A stretch of 7,177 nucleotides of DNA from Chloroflexota bacterium (GTDB taxonomy: Bacteria > Chloroflexota > Dehalococcoidia > Lucifugimonadales > Lucifugimonadaceae), in NCBI GenBank assembly GCA_016189845.1, contig JACPRT010000155.1, forward strand, positions 1 through 7,177, written 5' to 3'. The translations under genes and the position numbers were made by a program. Numbering within the stretch: position 1 is the first letter of the stretch; each line of letters begins with the position of its first letter. Below are positions 1-5,896 of this stretch, one piece after another. The notes under the pieces were generated by a model. That model was given only the letters and a program-made list of their open reading frames with translations, did not search any database and had not been told where the DNA came from.

Positions 1-656
1 ATGATCGGGAACGCGAAGATGATGAGCACCGCCACGACCATCGTCATCCAGACGAATACAGGCATCTTCATGAAACCCATGCCTGGCGCCCGCATGTTGA
101 TGATCGTGATGATGAAGTTGAACGCGGCGGCCAGGGAGGCGACGCCGAGGAGCTGCAGGCCAAGGACCCAGTAAGTGACGCCCAGTCCGCTCGAGAACGG
201 GTGTTCGGTGAGGTTCGCGTAGCTGAACCAGCCCGCGTTCGGCGCCTCACCTGTCAGCCAGCTCACGTTCAGCACGATTCCGCCGAACAGGAACAGCCAG
301 TAGCTGAATGCGTTCAGGCGCGGGAATGCGACGTCGCGGGCGCCGATCTGCAGCGGAACGAGCCAGTTGAAGAAAGCGGCGGACAGCGGCATCACGACGA
401 GGAAGATCATGGTGGTCCCGTGCATCGTGAACAGCTGGTTGAAGACCTCTGGCGAGACCAGACTGTTCTCAGGCCGCATGAGCTGCGTGCGCATGATGAG
501 CGCCTCGAGCCCGCCGACGAGGAAGAAGATGAACGCCGTCACGCCATAGAGCGTGCCGATGCGCTTGTGGTCGACCGTCGTGATCCAGCTCCACAGGCCG
601 TATTTGGCAGTTGGCCGCTTGATGAAGGTCGGAAAGTGAACCGCTGTACTTGTCAT
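1..656 (-). CDS. ctaD: Cytochrome c oxidase subunit I (haem-copper oxidase), N-terminal part, cut by the window edge
   Basis: This is the catalytic subunit of an aa3/caa3-type terminal oxidase, an inner-membrane protein that reduces O2 to water and pumps protons. The window holds 218 codons from the ATG at 656; the rest lies to the left. The N-terminus contains TTVDHKRIGTLYG (residues 27-39), typical of subunit I just before helix I. Several hydrophobic helices follow. TMHGTTMIF carries H79, the expected low-spin haem a ligand of helix II. GARDVAFPRLN contains D108, matching the entrance aspartate of the D proton channel, and N115, matching an asparagine lining that channel. The binuclear-centre ligands and the helix VI glutamate lie outside the window, so the oxidase subtype cannot be settled. 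The start lies 11 nt after the ctaC stop, and no clear Shine-Dalgarno sequence precedes it, so translational coupling to ctaC is likely. Family identity is certain; only the exact start is slightly open. Confidence 0.96.
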   Translation of the reverse strand, partial: MTSTAVHFPTFIKRPTAKYGLWSWITTVDHKRIGTLYGVTAFIFFLVGGLEALIMRTQLMRPENSLVSPEVFNQLFTMHGTTMIFLVVMPLSAAFFNWLVPLQIGARDVAFPRLNAFSYWLFLFGGIVLNVSWLTGEAPNAGWFSYANLTEHPFSSGLGVTYWVLGLQLLGVASLAAAFNFIITIINMRAPGMGFMKMPVFVWMTMVVAVLIIFAFPI

Positions 657-667
657 TCTGGCGCCAT
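653..667 (-). other. Four-codon mini-ORF bridging the ctaC stop and the ctaD start
   Basis: Directly after the ctaC stop TAG (668-670) comes an ATG (665-667) out of frame with ctaD. It reads Met-Ala-Pro-Glu and stops at a TGA (653-655) that overlaps the ctaD start as ATGA. The arrangement is seen directly. That it helps ribosomes terminating on ctaC to reinitiate on ctaD is inference, supported only by the missing Shine-Dalgarno sequence. It may be chance. Confidence 0.25.
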
Positions 668-2128
668 CTAGTTCAACGTTTTCAGATAGGCGATGAGGGC
701 ATTGAGGTCGTCTGCAGACAGAGTCTGGGCGAAGTTGGCTGGCATCACCGGCGGGAATCCTTCGACCAAGAAAGCGGCCGGGTTCACGATCGACTCGCGG
801 ATGTAATCGTCAGACGACATGCCCGGCTTTCTCGTGGCAGCCCTCGTCTCTACCCCGCCCAGGCCGGGTCCGACGATATTATCCGGGGTCGTCGCGTGAC
901 ATCCAGAGCAGCCGGCGGACGTGAACAGCTGCTTGCCTCGCGCGACAGGGTCCCCTGCAGGGGCGCCGCCGGCGGGCTGTCCCGCCGGAGCCTGCCCGGC
1001 AGGGCCAGGCTTCAACGTCATCAGATACGCGACCACCTGGTTGATCTGGTCGTCGTTCAGGCCTTGCGTGCGATAGACGTTCGCAAGCTTCTTCATGCGG
1101 TTGCCGGGTTTGAGGTCATTGGGATCGCGGATCCAAGCGGCAAGCGTCCCCTCATTGAGATCGCGCACCCCCGCACCAAGGGTTAGCCGCGTGGCCAGGT
1201 GGGTCAGGTTGGGAGCTGCGATGATGGCACTATCCTCCAGATCCTTCAGAAACTGTTCCTGCCGGACCCCCTGGGTGTCGCGCTCGGAACGGGCCAGTTC
1301 CGGGTTGGTAGTCTGGCTGGAATGGCACATAGAACAGTTGCCCGCAAAAATCGCCTGGCCGGCCGCGGCCGGGCTGCCCGGCGCTGGTGGGAGGGCGGGG
1401 CGCCGCATCCCGTCGAGCCACACCGCGAAGTCGTCCTTCTCGTGGGCCACGACCTTGAAGCGCATGAGCGCGTGTGCCTCGCCGCAGAACTCGGCGCACT
1501 GGCCGAAATAGACGCCCGGTTCGGTCGCCTCGACCACCAGTTGGTTCGCGCGGGTGGGGATGAGGTCGACCTTACCTGCCAGCTTGGGCACCCAGAAGCT
1601 GTGGATGACATCTTCGGAATGGAGCACGATGCGGACCGCGGTGCCAACGGGTATGTGCACCTCGTTCGCGGTGACCACGTCCTCGCCGGTGTACTCGACC
1701 TCCCACCACCACTGATGGCCGGTGACGACGACTTCTAGATTGGACGCCGCCGCGGTCGCCTCGCGGTCGAGGCTGAAGATCAGGTTGACGGTCGGTATCG
1801 CAATTATCGCCAGCACGACTGCAGGGGCGATCGTCCACGCGACCTCGAGGCGATTGTTGCCGTGCATCTGTTCGGGCAGGCCCTCGACGTGCCTGCGACG
1901 ATAAGCGAGGGTGATGGCGATGATCGCCGCCTCGACGACGACGAACACCGCCATCGCGACCCAGAAGATAAGGACGAAGATGTCCTTCTGGCGCTCAGCG
2001 ATCGGGCCCGCGGCGCCGAACGTCGACTGGTTATGGTGAGGTGTGCAGCCAGAAAGGGCCGCCAGCACAAGTATGAAAAGGAACGGGAGCGCGAAGCGAC
2101 GGACGCGATTTGAGATGCGGATCGGCAT
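668..2128 (-). CDS. ctaC: Cytochrome c oxidase subunit II with CuA site and two C-terminal cytochrome c domains
   Basis: Subunit II takes electrons from the donor side and passes them through CuA to subunit I. The protein has 486 residues counted from the ATG at 2128; a GTG at 2131 would add one residue. A signal sequence ends in lipobox LSGC (C28), so the mature protein is probably a lipoprotein. Two membrane helices follow, at about 50-76 and 97-118. The CuA domain has GHQWWWEVEY and the full ligand set H176, C211, E213, C215, H219 and M222. Haem c domain 1 has CSMCH (C265, C268, H269) with M345 as probable sixth ligand. An Ala/Pro/Gly-rich linker (about 375-395) leads to haem c domain 2 with CSGCH (C407, C410, H411) and M462. 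Ordinary subunit II is much shorter, and caa3 versions usually carry one haem c domain, so the second domain is unusual. The protein ends just before ctaD, the usual gene order. Identity is very secure. The upstream Shine-Dalgarno sequence is weak. Confidence 0.96.
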   Translation of the reverse strand: MPIRISNRVRRFALPFLFILVLAALSGCTPHHNQSTFGAAGPIAERQKDIFVLIFWVAMAVFVVVEAAIIAITLAYRRRHVEGLPEQMHGNNRLEVAWTIAPAVVLAIIAIPTVNLIFSLDREATAAASNLEVVVTGHQWWWEVEYTGEDVVTANEVHIPVGTAVRIVLHSEDVIHSFWVPKLAGKVDLIPTRANQLVVEATEPGVYFGQCAEFCGEAHALMRFKVVAHEKDDFAVWLDGMRRPALPPAPGSPAAAGQAIFAGNCSMCHSSQTTNPELARSERDTQGVRQEQFLKDLEDSAIIAAPNLTHLATRLTLGAGVRDLNEGTLAAWIRDPNDLKPGNRMKKLANVYRTQGLNDDQINQVVAYLMTLKPGPAGQAPAGQPAGGAPAGDPVARGKQLFTSAGCSGCHATTPDNIVGPGLGGVETRAATRKPGMSSDDYIRESIVNPAAFLVEGFPPVMPANFAQTLSADDLNALIAYLKTLN

Positions 2129-2314
2129 CACTGTGCCCAGCTACGCTCCCGCGCCAAGGGAGACGATGAAATCTCGGCCCTGGCCCCAGCCTCGGTGGTG
2201 GCCGCGCAACGACAGGCGCGCGCCATTCGTGCATTCCGTAACAATTCGAACCGGAAGCATAACATCACCCTTTCGGAAGACGCAACCTGCGCAGATAGCG
2301 CGAGGCTGGTTCGC
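2129..2314. promoter_or_regulatory. Divergent intergenic region between ctaC and rdgB
   Basis: Transcription must leave this stretch of about 186 nt in both directions: leftward for ctaC-ctaD and rightward for rdgB-moaA. The part around 2238-2270 is locally richer in A and T. A weak rightward sigma-70-like pair is GTAACA (2238-2243) and TAACAT (2260-2265) with 16 nt between; each matches consensus at 4 of 6 positions. A weak leftward pair is TTGCGT (2285 to 2280) and TATGCT (2261 to 2256) with 18 nt between. Both calls are tentative. No clear operator palindrome or riboswitch was seen. The rdgB frame stays open leftward to 2195, so part of this region could in principle be coding. Confidence 0.3.
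2302..2305 (+). promoter_or_regulatory. Ribosome binding site deciding the rdgB start
   Basis: GAGG lies 9 nt before the GTG at 2315. It favours that GTG over the upstream in-frame start at 2195, which would add 40 residues unlike anything in the RdgB family. Confidence 0.55.
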
Positions 2315-2953
2315 GTGACCCACGGCATACCCGTCCTGGTAATTGCAACGCGCAACCCGGGAAAGCTGCGCGAGTTCCAGAGGCTTCTGGCCGGGCTCCA
2401 GGCAAAAATTCTGTCGCTGGATGAAGCCGGCGTGAGCATCACGGTCGAGGAGACCGGCAACTCCTACGAGCAGAACGCAACGCTGAAGGCCGCCGGGTAT
2501 GCGCGGGAAAGCCGTCAGATCACCGTCGCCGACGACTCGGGAGTCGAGGTCGACGCGCTCGGCGGCGCGCCGGGAGTGAGGTCGGCGACCTACACTGGCC
2601 CGGGTCAGTCCGACGCACAGCGCACACAACGGCTTTTGGAGCTGGTGGCAGGCGTGCCCGCCAGGCTGCGCACGGCGCGCTACCGGGCGGTGCTGGCGAT
2701 CGCGCGGCCCGGACGTGGCCCGGAGGGCGTGACGCTGTTTCGAGGGACATGTGATGGGGTGCTGGCCGATGCGCCCAGAGGGAACAACGGCTTCGGATAC
2801 GACCCGATTTTCCTGGTCCCATCGCTCGGGCGGACCATGGCCGAGCTATCGGATCTCGAGAAGGATGCAATAAGCCATCGGGGCAACGCGGCGAGGGCCG
2901 CGCTTTCCTATCTGAAGGAATTGCTGGCAGCGGGTCGGCTGAACGGGGATTAA
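2315..2953 (+). CDS. rdgB: dITP/XTP pyrophosphatase (RdgB/HAM1 family, non-canonical purine NTP hydrolase)
   Basis: This cytosolic enzyme hydrolyses dITP, ITP and XTP to the monophosphate and pyrophosphate, keeping deaminated purines out of DNA and RNA. From the GTG at 2315 the protein has 212 residues, close to the family norm of about 200. The family signatures are all present: VIATRNPGKLREF near the N-terminus (nucleotide/phosphate-binding T/S-x-N-x-x-K), ADDSGVEVDALGGAPGVRSA with catalytic-region aspartates D73 and D74, GNNGFGYDPIF at 157-167, and AISHRGNAARA (H188, R189) at the C-terminal end. The family usually begins a few residues before the ATRN motif, which supports this start, as does the GAGG site upstream. 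moaA follows after 10 nt, so the two are probably cotranscribed. Nothing is missing or odd in the protein itself. The start codon is the only uncertain point. Confidence 0.95.
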   Translation: MTHGIPVLVIATRNPGKLREFQRLLAGLQAKILSLDEAGVSITVEETGNSYEQNATLKAAGYARESRQITVADDSGVEVDALGGAPGVRSATYTGPGQSDAQRTQRLLELVAGVPARLRTARYRAVLAIARPGRGPEGVTLFRGTCDGVLADAPRGNNGFGYDPIFLVPSLGRTMAELSDLEKDAISHRGNAARAALSYLKELLAAGRLNGD

Positions 2954-2958
2954 ACTGT

Positions 2959-2963
2959 AGGAG
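2959..2963 (+). promoter_or_regulatory. Shine-Dalgarno sequence directly touching the moaA start codon
   Basis: AGGAG ends at 2963 and the moaA ATG starts at 2964, so the spacing is zero where about 5-9 nt is usual. There is no downstream in-frame ATG, GTG or TTG before the conserved core, so the ATG is still the best start. Confidence 0.45.
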
Positions 2964-4007
2964 ATGTCAACCGAGAATCGTGCGGCGGTCCACGACGCGT
3001 TCGGGCGGCCCCTCCGCGACCTGCGCATCTCCGTCACCGACCGCTGCAACTTCAGGTGCCCCTATTGCATGCCCGCCGAGGTCTTCGGCGAACGGTACCA
3101 GTTCTTGCCGCGCGCGGAGATACTGACCTTCGAAGAGATCGCCCGGCTGGCCGGCGTCTTCTCGCGTCTCGGCGTCGTCAAGCTCCGTCTGACCGGCGGC
3201 GAACCCACCATTCGTGCCGATCTGCCCCGTCTCGTAGCGATGCTGGCCGCGATTGGAGGGATCGAAGACCTCACGCTGACCACCAACGGGTACTTGCTCG
3301 CGAAGCTGGCGCAGTCGCTCAGGGATGCCGGACTCAAGCGCATCACGGTGAGTCTGGATAGCCTCGACGAGGAAGTGTTCAAGCGGATGAACGGGCGGAA
3401 TTTCGGCACGCAGCCCGTGCTGGAAGGCATCGCCGCGGCTGAGGTGGCCGGGCTGAGCCCGATCAAAATCAACTGCGTGGCGCAGCGGGGCGTCAACGAT
3501 CACACGATCGTGGGCCTCGTGCGTCACTTCAGGGGCACCGGCCACATCGTCCGGTTCATCGAGTTCATGGACGTTGGCACGCTCAACGGGTGGGACATGA
3601 AGCAGGTCGTCCCGGCCGAGGAGATCGTGTCAAGGATCGATTCCGAGTTCCCTCTGCGGCAGATTCCGCCCGCGTACCGCGGCGAGACGGCGCTGCGCTA
3701 CAGGTTCGTGGACGGCAGCGGGGAGATTGGCGTGATAGCGTCGGTTACGAGGCCGTTCTGCGGGGACTGCACGAGGGCGCGGCTGTCCACCGATGGCAAG
3801 CTGGTCACCTGCCTGTTTGCGGCAGGCGGCAAGGACCTGCGAGGCCCGATGCGCTCCGGTGCGAGTGACGACGACCTGCGGGACATCATCCTGGGCGTCT
3901 GGTCGCGCCGCCGCGATCGTTACTCGGAGGACCGGGCGGGCCTCGTCGCAGCCGGGGCGGGGCCGGCGAACCGCCGGAAGATCGAGATGTACCAGATCGG
4001 CGGCTAG
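2964..4007 (+). CDS. moaA: GTP 3',8-cyclase MoaA (radical SAM, molybdenum cofactor biosynthesis)
   Basis: MoaA carries out the first step of molybdenum cofactor synthesis, converting GTP to 3',8-cyclo-7,8-dihydro-GTP with S-adenosylmethionine; MoaC then makes cyclic pyranopterin monophosphate. The protein has 347 residues, slightly longer than the typical 325-340. The radical SAM site is CNFRCPYC with C28, C32 and C35 binding the first 4Fe-4S cluster. RLTGGEP (75-81) is the SAM-binding GGEP motif. The second cluster, which binds GTP, is supplied by C266, C269 and C283 (CGDCTRARLSTDGK and then TCLF). The chain ends in Gly-Gly, the C-terminal tail known to be needed in MoaA. All catalytic parts are intact. 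No other moa, moe or mog gene is in the window, so partner genes must be elsewhere. It lies 10 nt after rdgB. The short space to the convergent tRNA (4008-4060) contains no convincing terminator. Confidence 0.97.
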   Translation: MSTENRAAVHDAFGRPLRDLRISVTDRCNFRCPYCMPAEVFGERYQFLPRAEILTFEEIARLAGVFSRLGVVKLRLTGGEPTIRADLPRLVAMLAAIGGIEDLTLTTNGYLLAKLAQSLRDAGLKRITVSLDSLDEEVFKRMNGRNFGTQPVLEGIAAAEVAGLSPIKINCVAQRGVNDHTIVGLVRHFRGTGHIVRFIEFMDVGTLNGWDMKQVVPAEEIVSRIDSEFPLRQIPPAYRGETALRYRFVDGSGEIGVIASVTRPFCGDCTRARLSTDGKLVTCLFAAGGKDLRGPMRSGASDDDLRDIILGVWSRRRDRYSEDRAGLVAAGAGPANRRKIEMYQIGG

Positions 4008-4060
4008 GACGCGTCGTGCCCGAAATCTGCTTCTGGCAGGCGACGATGAGGAGAGGCCGT

Positions 4061-4136
4061 TGGTACCCCGGAGGGGATTCGAACCCCTGATCTTCAGCTT
4101 GAAGGGCTGACGTGCTAACCGCTGCACCACCGGGGC
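4061..4136 (-). tRNA. tRNA-Glu (anticodon UUC), CCA encoded, with C at position 33
   Basis: The minus strand folds into a complete 76-nt cloverleaf. The acceptor stem GCCCCGG pairs with CCGGGGT (six Watson-Crick pairs plus G1-U72), with A73 and an encoded CCA. The D arm is GTGC/GCAC with loop AGCGGTTA. The anticodon stem TCAGC/GCTGA closes the loop CCTTCAA. The variable region is AGATC, and the T arm AGGGG/CCCCT closes the loop TTCGAAT. U8, A14, G18, G19, the G15-C48 pair and the T-loop are all standard. Counting places TTC at 34-36 with A37, which decodes Glu. G1-U72 with A73 and U11-A24 occur in other bacterial and plastid tRNA-Glu, supporting the identity. Position 33 is C where U is nearly universal. 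The tRNA starts 16 nt after the argC stop on the same strand, so it may be processed from the nth-argC transcript. That it is a tRNA is near certain; Glu identity and full function are slightly less so. Confidence 0.88.
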
Positions 4137-4152
4137 CGGAGTTTTCAGTCTA

Positions 4153-5172
4153 CTACGGGTAGATTGCGAGGGACTCAAGGCCCGCGGTTTCCGGAAGCCC
4201 CAGCATCACGTTCATGTTCTGCACGCCGGAACCCGCGGCGCCCTTGACCAGGTTGTCGAGCGCTGTGACGACCACCAGGCGGCCCTTCTTCTCGTTCACG
4301 ATCGGGTACAGCAGGCAGTCGTTGTTGCCCCACGTCTGTTTTGTCGCCGGCGGCTTGCCGACGACTGAGGCGAACGGGTGCGACGCGTAGGTGTCCTTGT
4401 AAAGCTCGATGACCTGAGCCTGGGTCCTTGGCGTCGTAAGCGTTGCGTAGCAGGTCCCGAGGATCCCGCGGGTCATCGGGACGAGGTGGGGCACGAACGT
4501 AACGCTAACGTCGCCTTTCTTCGATATGGCGCTCAGTTCCTGCGTCATCTCCGGTTCGTGCCGGTGGCCGCCGAGCCCGTATGCGGATGAGTTGTCGTTG
4601 AGCTCCGAGAAGCCGTAGGCGGCATCGGCGGTGCGACCCGCACCCGAGACGCCGGTCTTCGCGTCGATGATCACACTCGGTTCGACCCAGCCTTCTCTGA
4701 CCACCGGCGCCAGGCCGAGGATCGCCCCCATCGGGAAGCATCCCGGATTGGCGACAAGCCGCGTTTTCGCGATCTTCTCCCGGTGCAGCTCGGTCACACC
4801 ATAGACGGCTTCCTCGATCAGGTCGGGGTGGGGGTGCTTGACCTTGTACCAGGTCTCGAACTCCGTGACGCTCTTGAGGCGAAAGTCCGAACCGATGTCG
4901 ATGGCCTTGACGCCGCTCTTTACGAGCGGGCCGAGCGCCTCGGCGCTCGCGCCGTAAGGGAGCGCGGCGAACGCGACGTCGACGGAGCGATCGACTTCCG
5001 GGGCGATCGTGAGGTCGATCGCCCGCAGGTGCGGGAAGGCGTCGCCCAGCTTCTGGCCGGCAAGAGAACGGCCGGTGACGCTCACCAGTTCCACGCCGGG
5101 GTGGCGGTGCAGGATTCGAGCGAGCTCCATGCCTGCGTAACCGGTGACGTTGAGGATGCCGACTTTGACCAT
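4153..5172 (-). CDS. argC: N-acetyl-gamma-glutamyl-phosphate reductase
   Basis: ArgC catalyses the third step of arginine biosynthesis, the NADPH-dependent reduction of N-acetylglutamyl-5-phosphate to N-acetylglutamate semialdehyde, in the cytosol. The protein has 339 residues, a normal family length. The start is placed at the ATG at 5172 because the dinucleotide-binding segment VGILNVTGYAG then begins at residue 4, as in the family. A GTG at 5199 would add nine residues and overlap the end of nth. ANPGCFPMG carries the active-site cysteine C145, and GGHRHEPEM carries the probable catalytic H205. The C-terminal part (YPIVNEKKG, then DNLVKGAAGSGVQNMN at 306-321) is also typical. The binding loop has Asn8 where the first Gly of GxxGxxG usually stands. 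Two tandem TAG stops end the gene. It begins 10 nt after nth and is followed by a tRNA 16 nt downstream. No other arg gene is visible. Confidence 0.96.
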   Translation of the reverse strand: MVKVGILNVTGYAGMELARILHRHPGVELVSVTGRSLAGQKLGDAFPHLRAIDLTIAPEVDRSVDVAFAALPYGASAEALGPLVKSGVKAIDIGSDFRLKSVTEFETWYKVKHPHPDLIEEAVYGVTELHREKIAKTRLVANPGCFPMGAILGLAPVVREGWVEPSVIIDAKTGVSGAGRTADAAYGFSELNDNSSAYGLGGHRHEPEMTQELSAISKKGDVSVTFVPHLVPMTRGILGTCYATLTTPRTQAQVIELYKDTYASHPFASVVGKPPATKQTWGNNDCLLYPIVNEKKGRLVVVTALDNLVKGAAGSGVQNMNVMLGLPETAGLESLAIYP

Positions 5173-5182
5173 CTTTTTTATT

Positions 5183-5875
5183 CTAGCGGACGGCCTCACG
5201 GGCCTTTTTGTTGCCAGCCGGATAGAACAGCGAACGGGATGGGCAGCGTTCGCTGAGGGCGCATACGGGGCAAAGTGGGGAACGGGCCTTGCAGGTGCGG
5301 CGGCCGTGCTGGATCAGGAGCACGTGGAACTTGAAGACGTCGGCAGGAGCGACCAGTTTTTCGAGGATAGGATGCGCGTCCTCGACCGTCGTCTTCGACC
5401 CGATGAGGCCAAGTCGCTTCGCAACCCGAAAAATGTGCGTGTCGACCGGCATCGCCGGCATCCCGAGAGCGAACGACAGTGTCACGGCCGCGGTCTTGGG
5501 GCCGACCCCCGGCAGGTCTGTCAGCCACGCCTTCGCTTCGGCGAGCGGGAGTTCGGCCAGGAACCGGAGATCGAAATCGCCATGCCGTTGCTTGATCATT
5601 CGGAGGATCTGCCTGATGCGGACCGATTTCTGGTTGGCGAGGCCACCGGAACGGATGGTTTCCGCGAGTTCGGCAGGCCTGGCGTCCATCACATCCTGCC
5701 AGTGCGGGTACCTGGCCCTCATCGCCTTGTAGGCGCGCTCCGCGTTGAGGTCGGAGGTGTGCTGGGTGAGCACCGTGAAGATCAGCTCGTCGAGGGGCTC
5801 GAACCGCGGGACCCACGTGACCGGTCCGTAGGCACTGGTCAGGCGATCGAGGATGTAGCGAGACGAAACCTTCAA
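5183..5875 (-). CDS. nth: Endonuclease III-family DNA glycosylase/AP lyase with 4Fe-4S cluster
   Basis: This base-excision repair enzyme removes oxidised pyrimidines and cuts the abasic site. The proposed protein has 230 residues. VLTQHTSDLNAE (35-46) matches the N-terminal helix region of the HhH-GPD fold. LPGVGPKTAAVT (121-132) is the helix-hairpin-helix with K127, equivalent to the catalytic lysine of E. coli Nth. PVDTHIFRV holds D145, the matching catalytic aspartate. C195, C202, C205 and C211 form the C-x6-C-x2-C-x5-C iron-sulfur motif. All active parts are present, so a bifunctional glycosylase/lyase is expected. The start is uncertain: TTG at 5875 fits the family's N-terminus, but the nearest GGAGG (5890-5894) is 14 nt away and lies better for a CTG (5878) or even an ATA (5884). 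The frame stays open to 6025, inside the divergent amidohydrolase. argC follows after 10 nt, so the two are probably an operon. MutY is less likely because the lysine marks a lyase. Confidence 0.9.
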   Translation of the reverse strand: MKVSSRYILDRLTSAYGPVTWVPRFEPLDELIFTVLTQHTSDLNAERAYKAMRARYPHWQDVMDARPAELAETIRSGGLANQKSVRIRQILRMIKQRHGDFDLRFLAELPLAEAKAWLTDLPGVGPKTAAVTLSFALGMPAMPVDTHIFRVAKRLGLIGSKTTVEDAHPILEKLVAPADVFKFHVLLIQHGRRTCKARSPLCPVCALSERCPSRSLFYPAGNKKAREAVR

Positions 5876-5896
5876 CAGGGGTATTCTAGCCTCCGA

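Noticed and set aside
201..2113. Several long open frames on the plus strand opposite ctaC and ctaD (for example 201-671, 650-1186 and 1199-1738)
   Set aside because: They have no recognisable motifs, are rich in Arg, Ala and Gly, and mirror genuine oxidase genes. Long antisense frames are expected in GC-rich coding DNA.
2247..2262. On the minus strand, 16 nt resemble the spacer of the E. coli lac promoter at all but one position (from memory)
   Set aside because: The resemblance is in the spacer, not the -35/-10 boxes, and the flanking hexamers are weak. Coincidence is the best explanation; there is no sign of vector sequence.
2195..2314. Possible 40-residue N-terminal extension of rdgB
   Set aside because: The extra residues match no RdgB feature, and the GTG at 2315 has GAGG at good spacing and fits the family's usual N-terminus.
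4013..4044. Imperfect hairpin between moaA and the tRNA (GTCGTGCC against GGCA-GG-CGAC)
   Set aside because: It has a 14-nt loop, a 2-nt bulge and no following T-run, so it does not qualify as an intrinsic terminator.
4061..4136. tRNA gene as an attachment site for an integrated element
   Set aside because: No integrase gene and no repeated tRNA 3' end is visible in the window.
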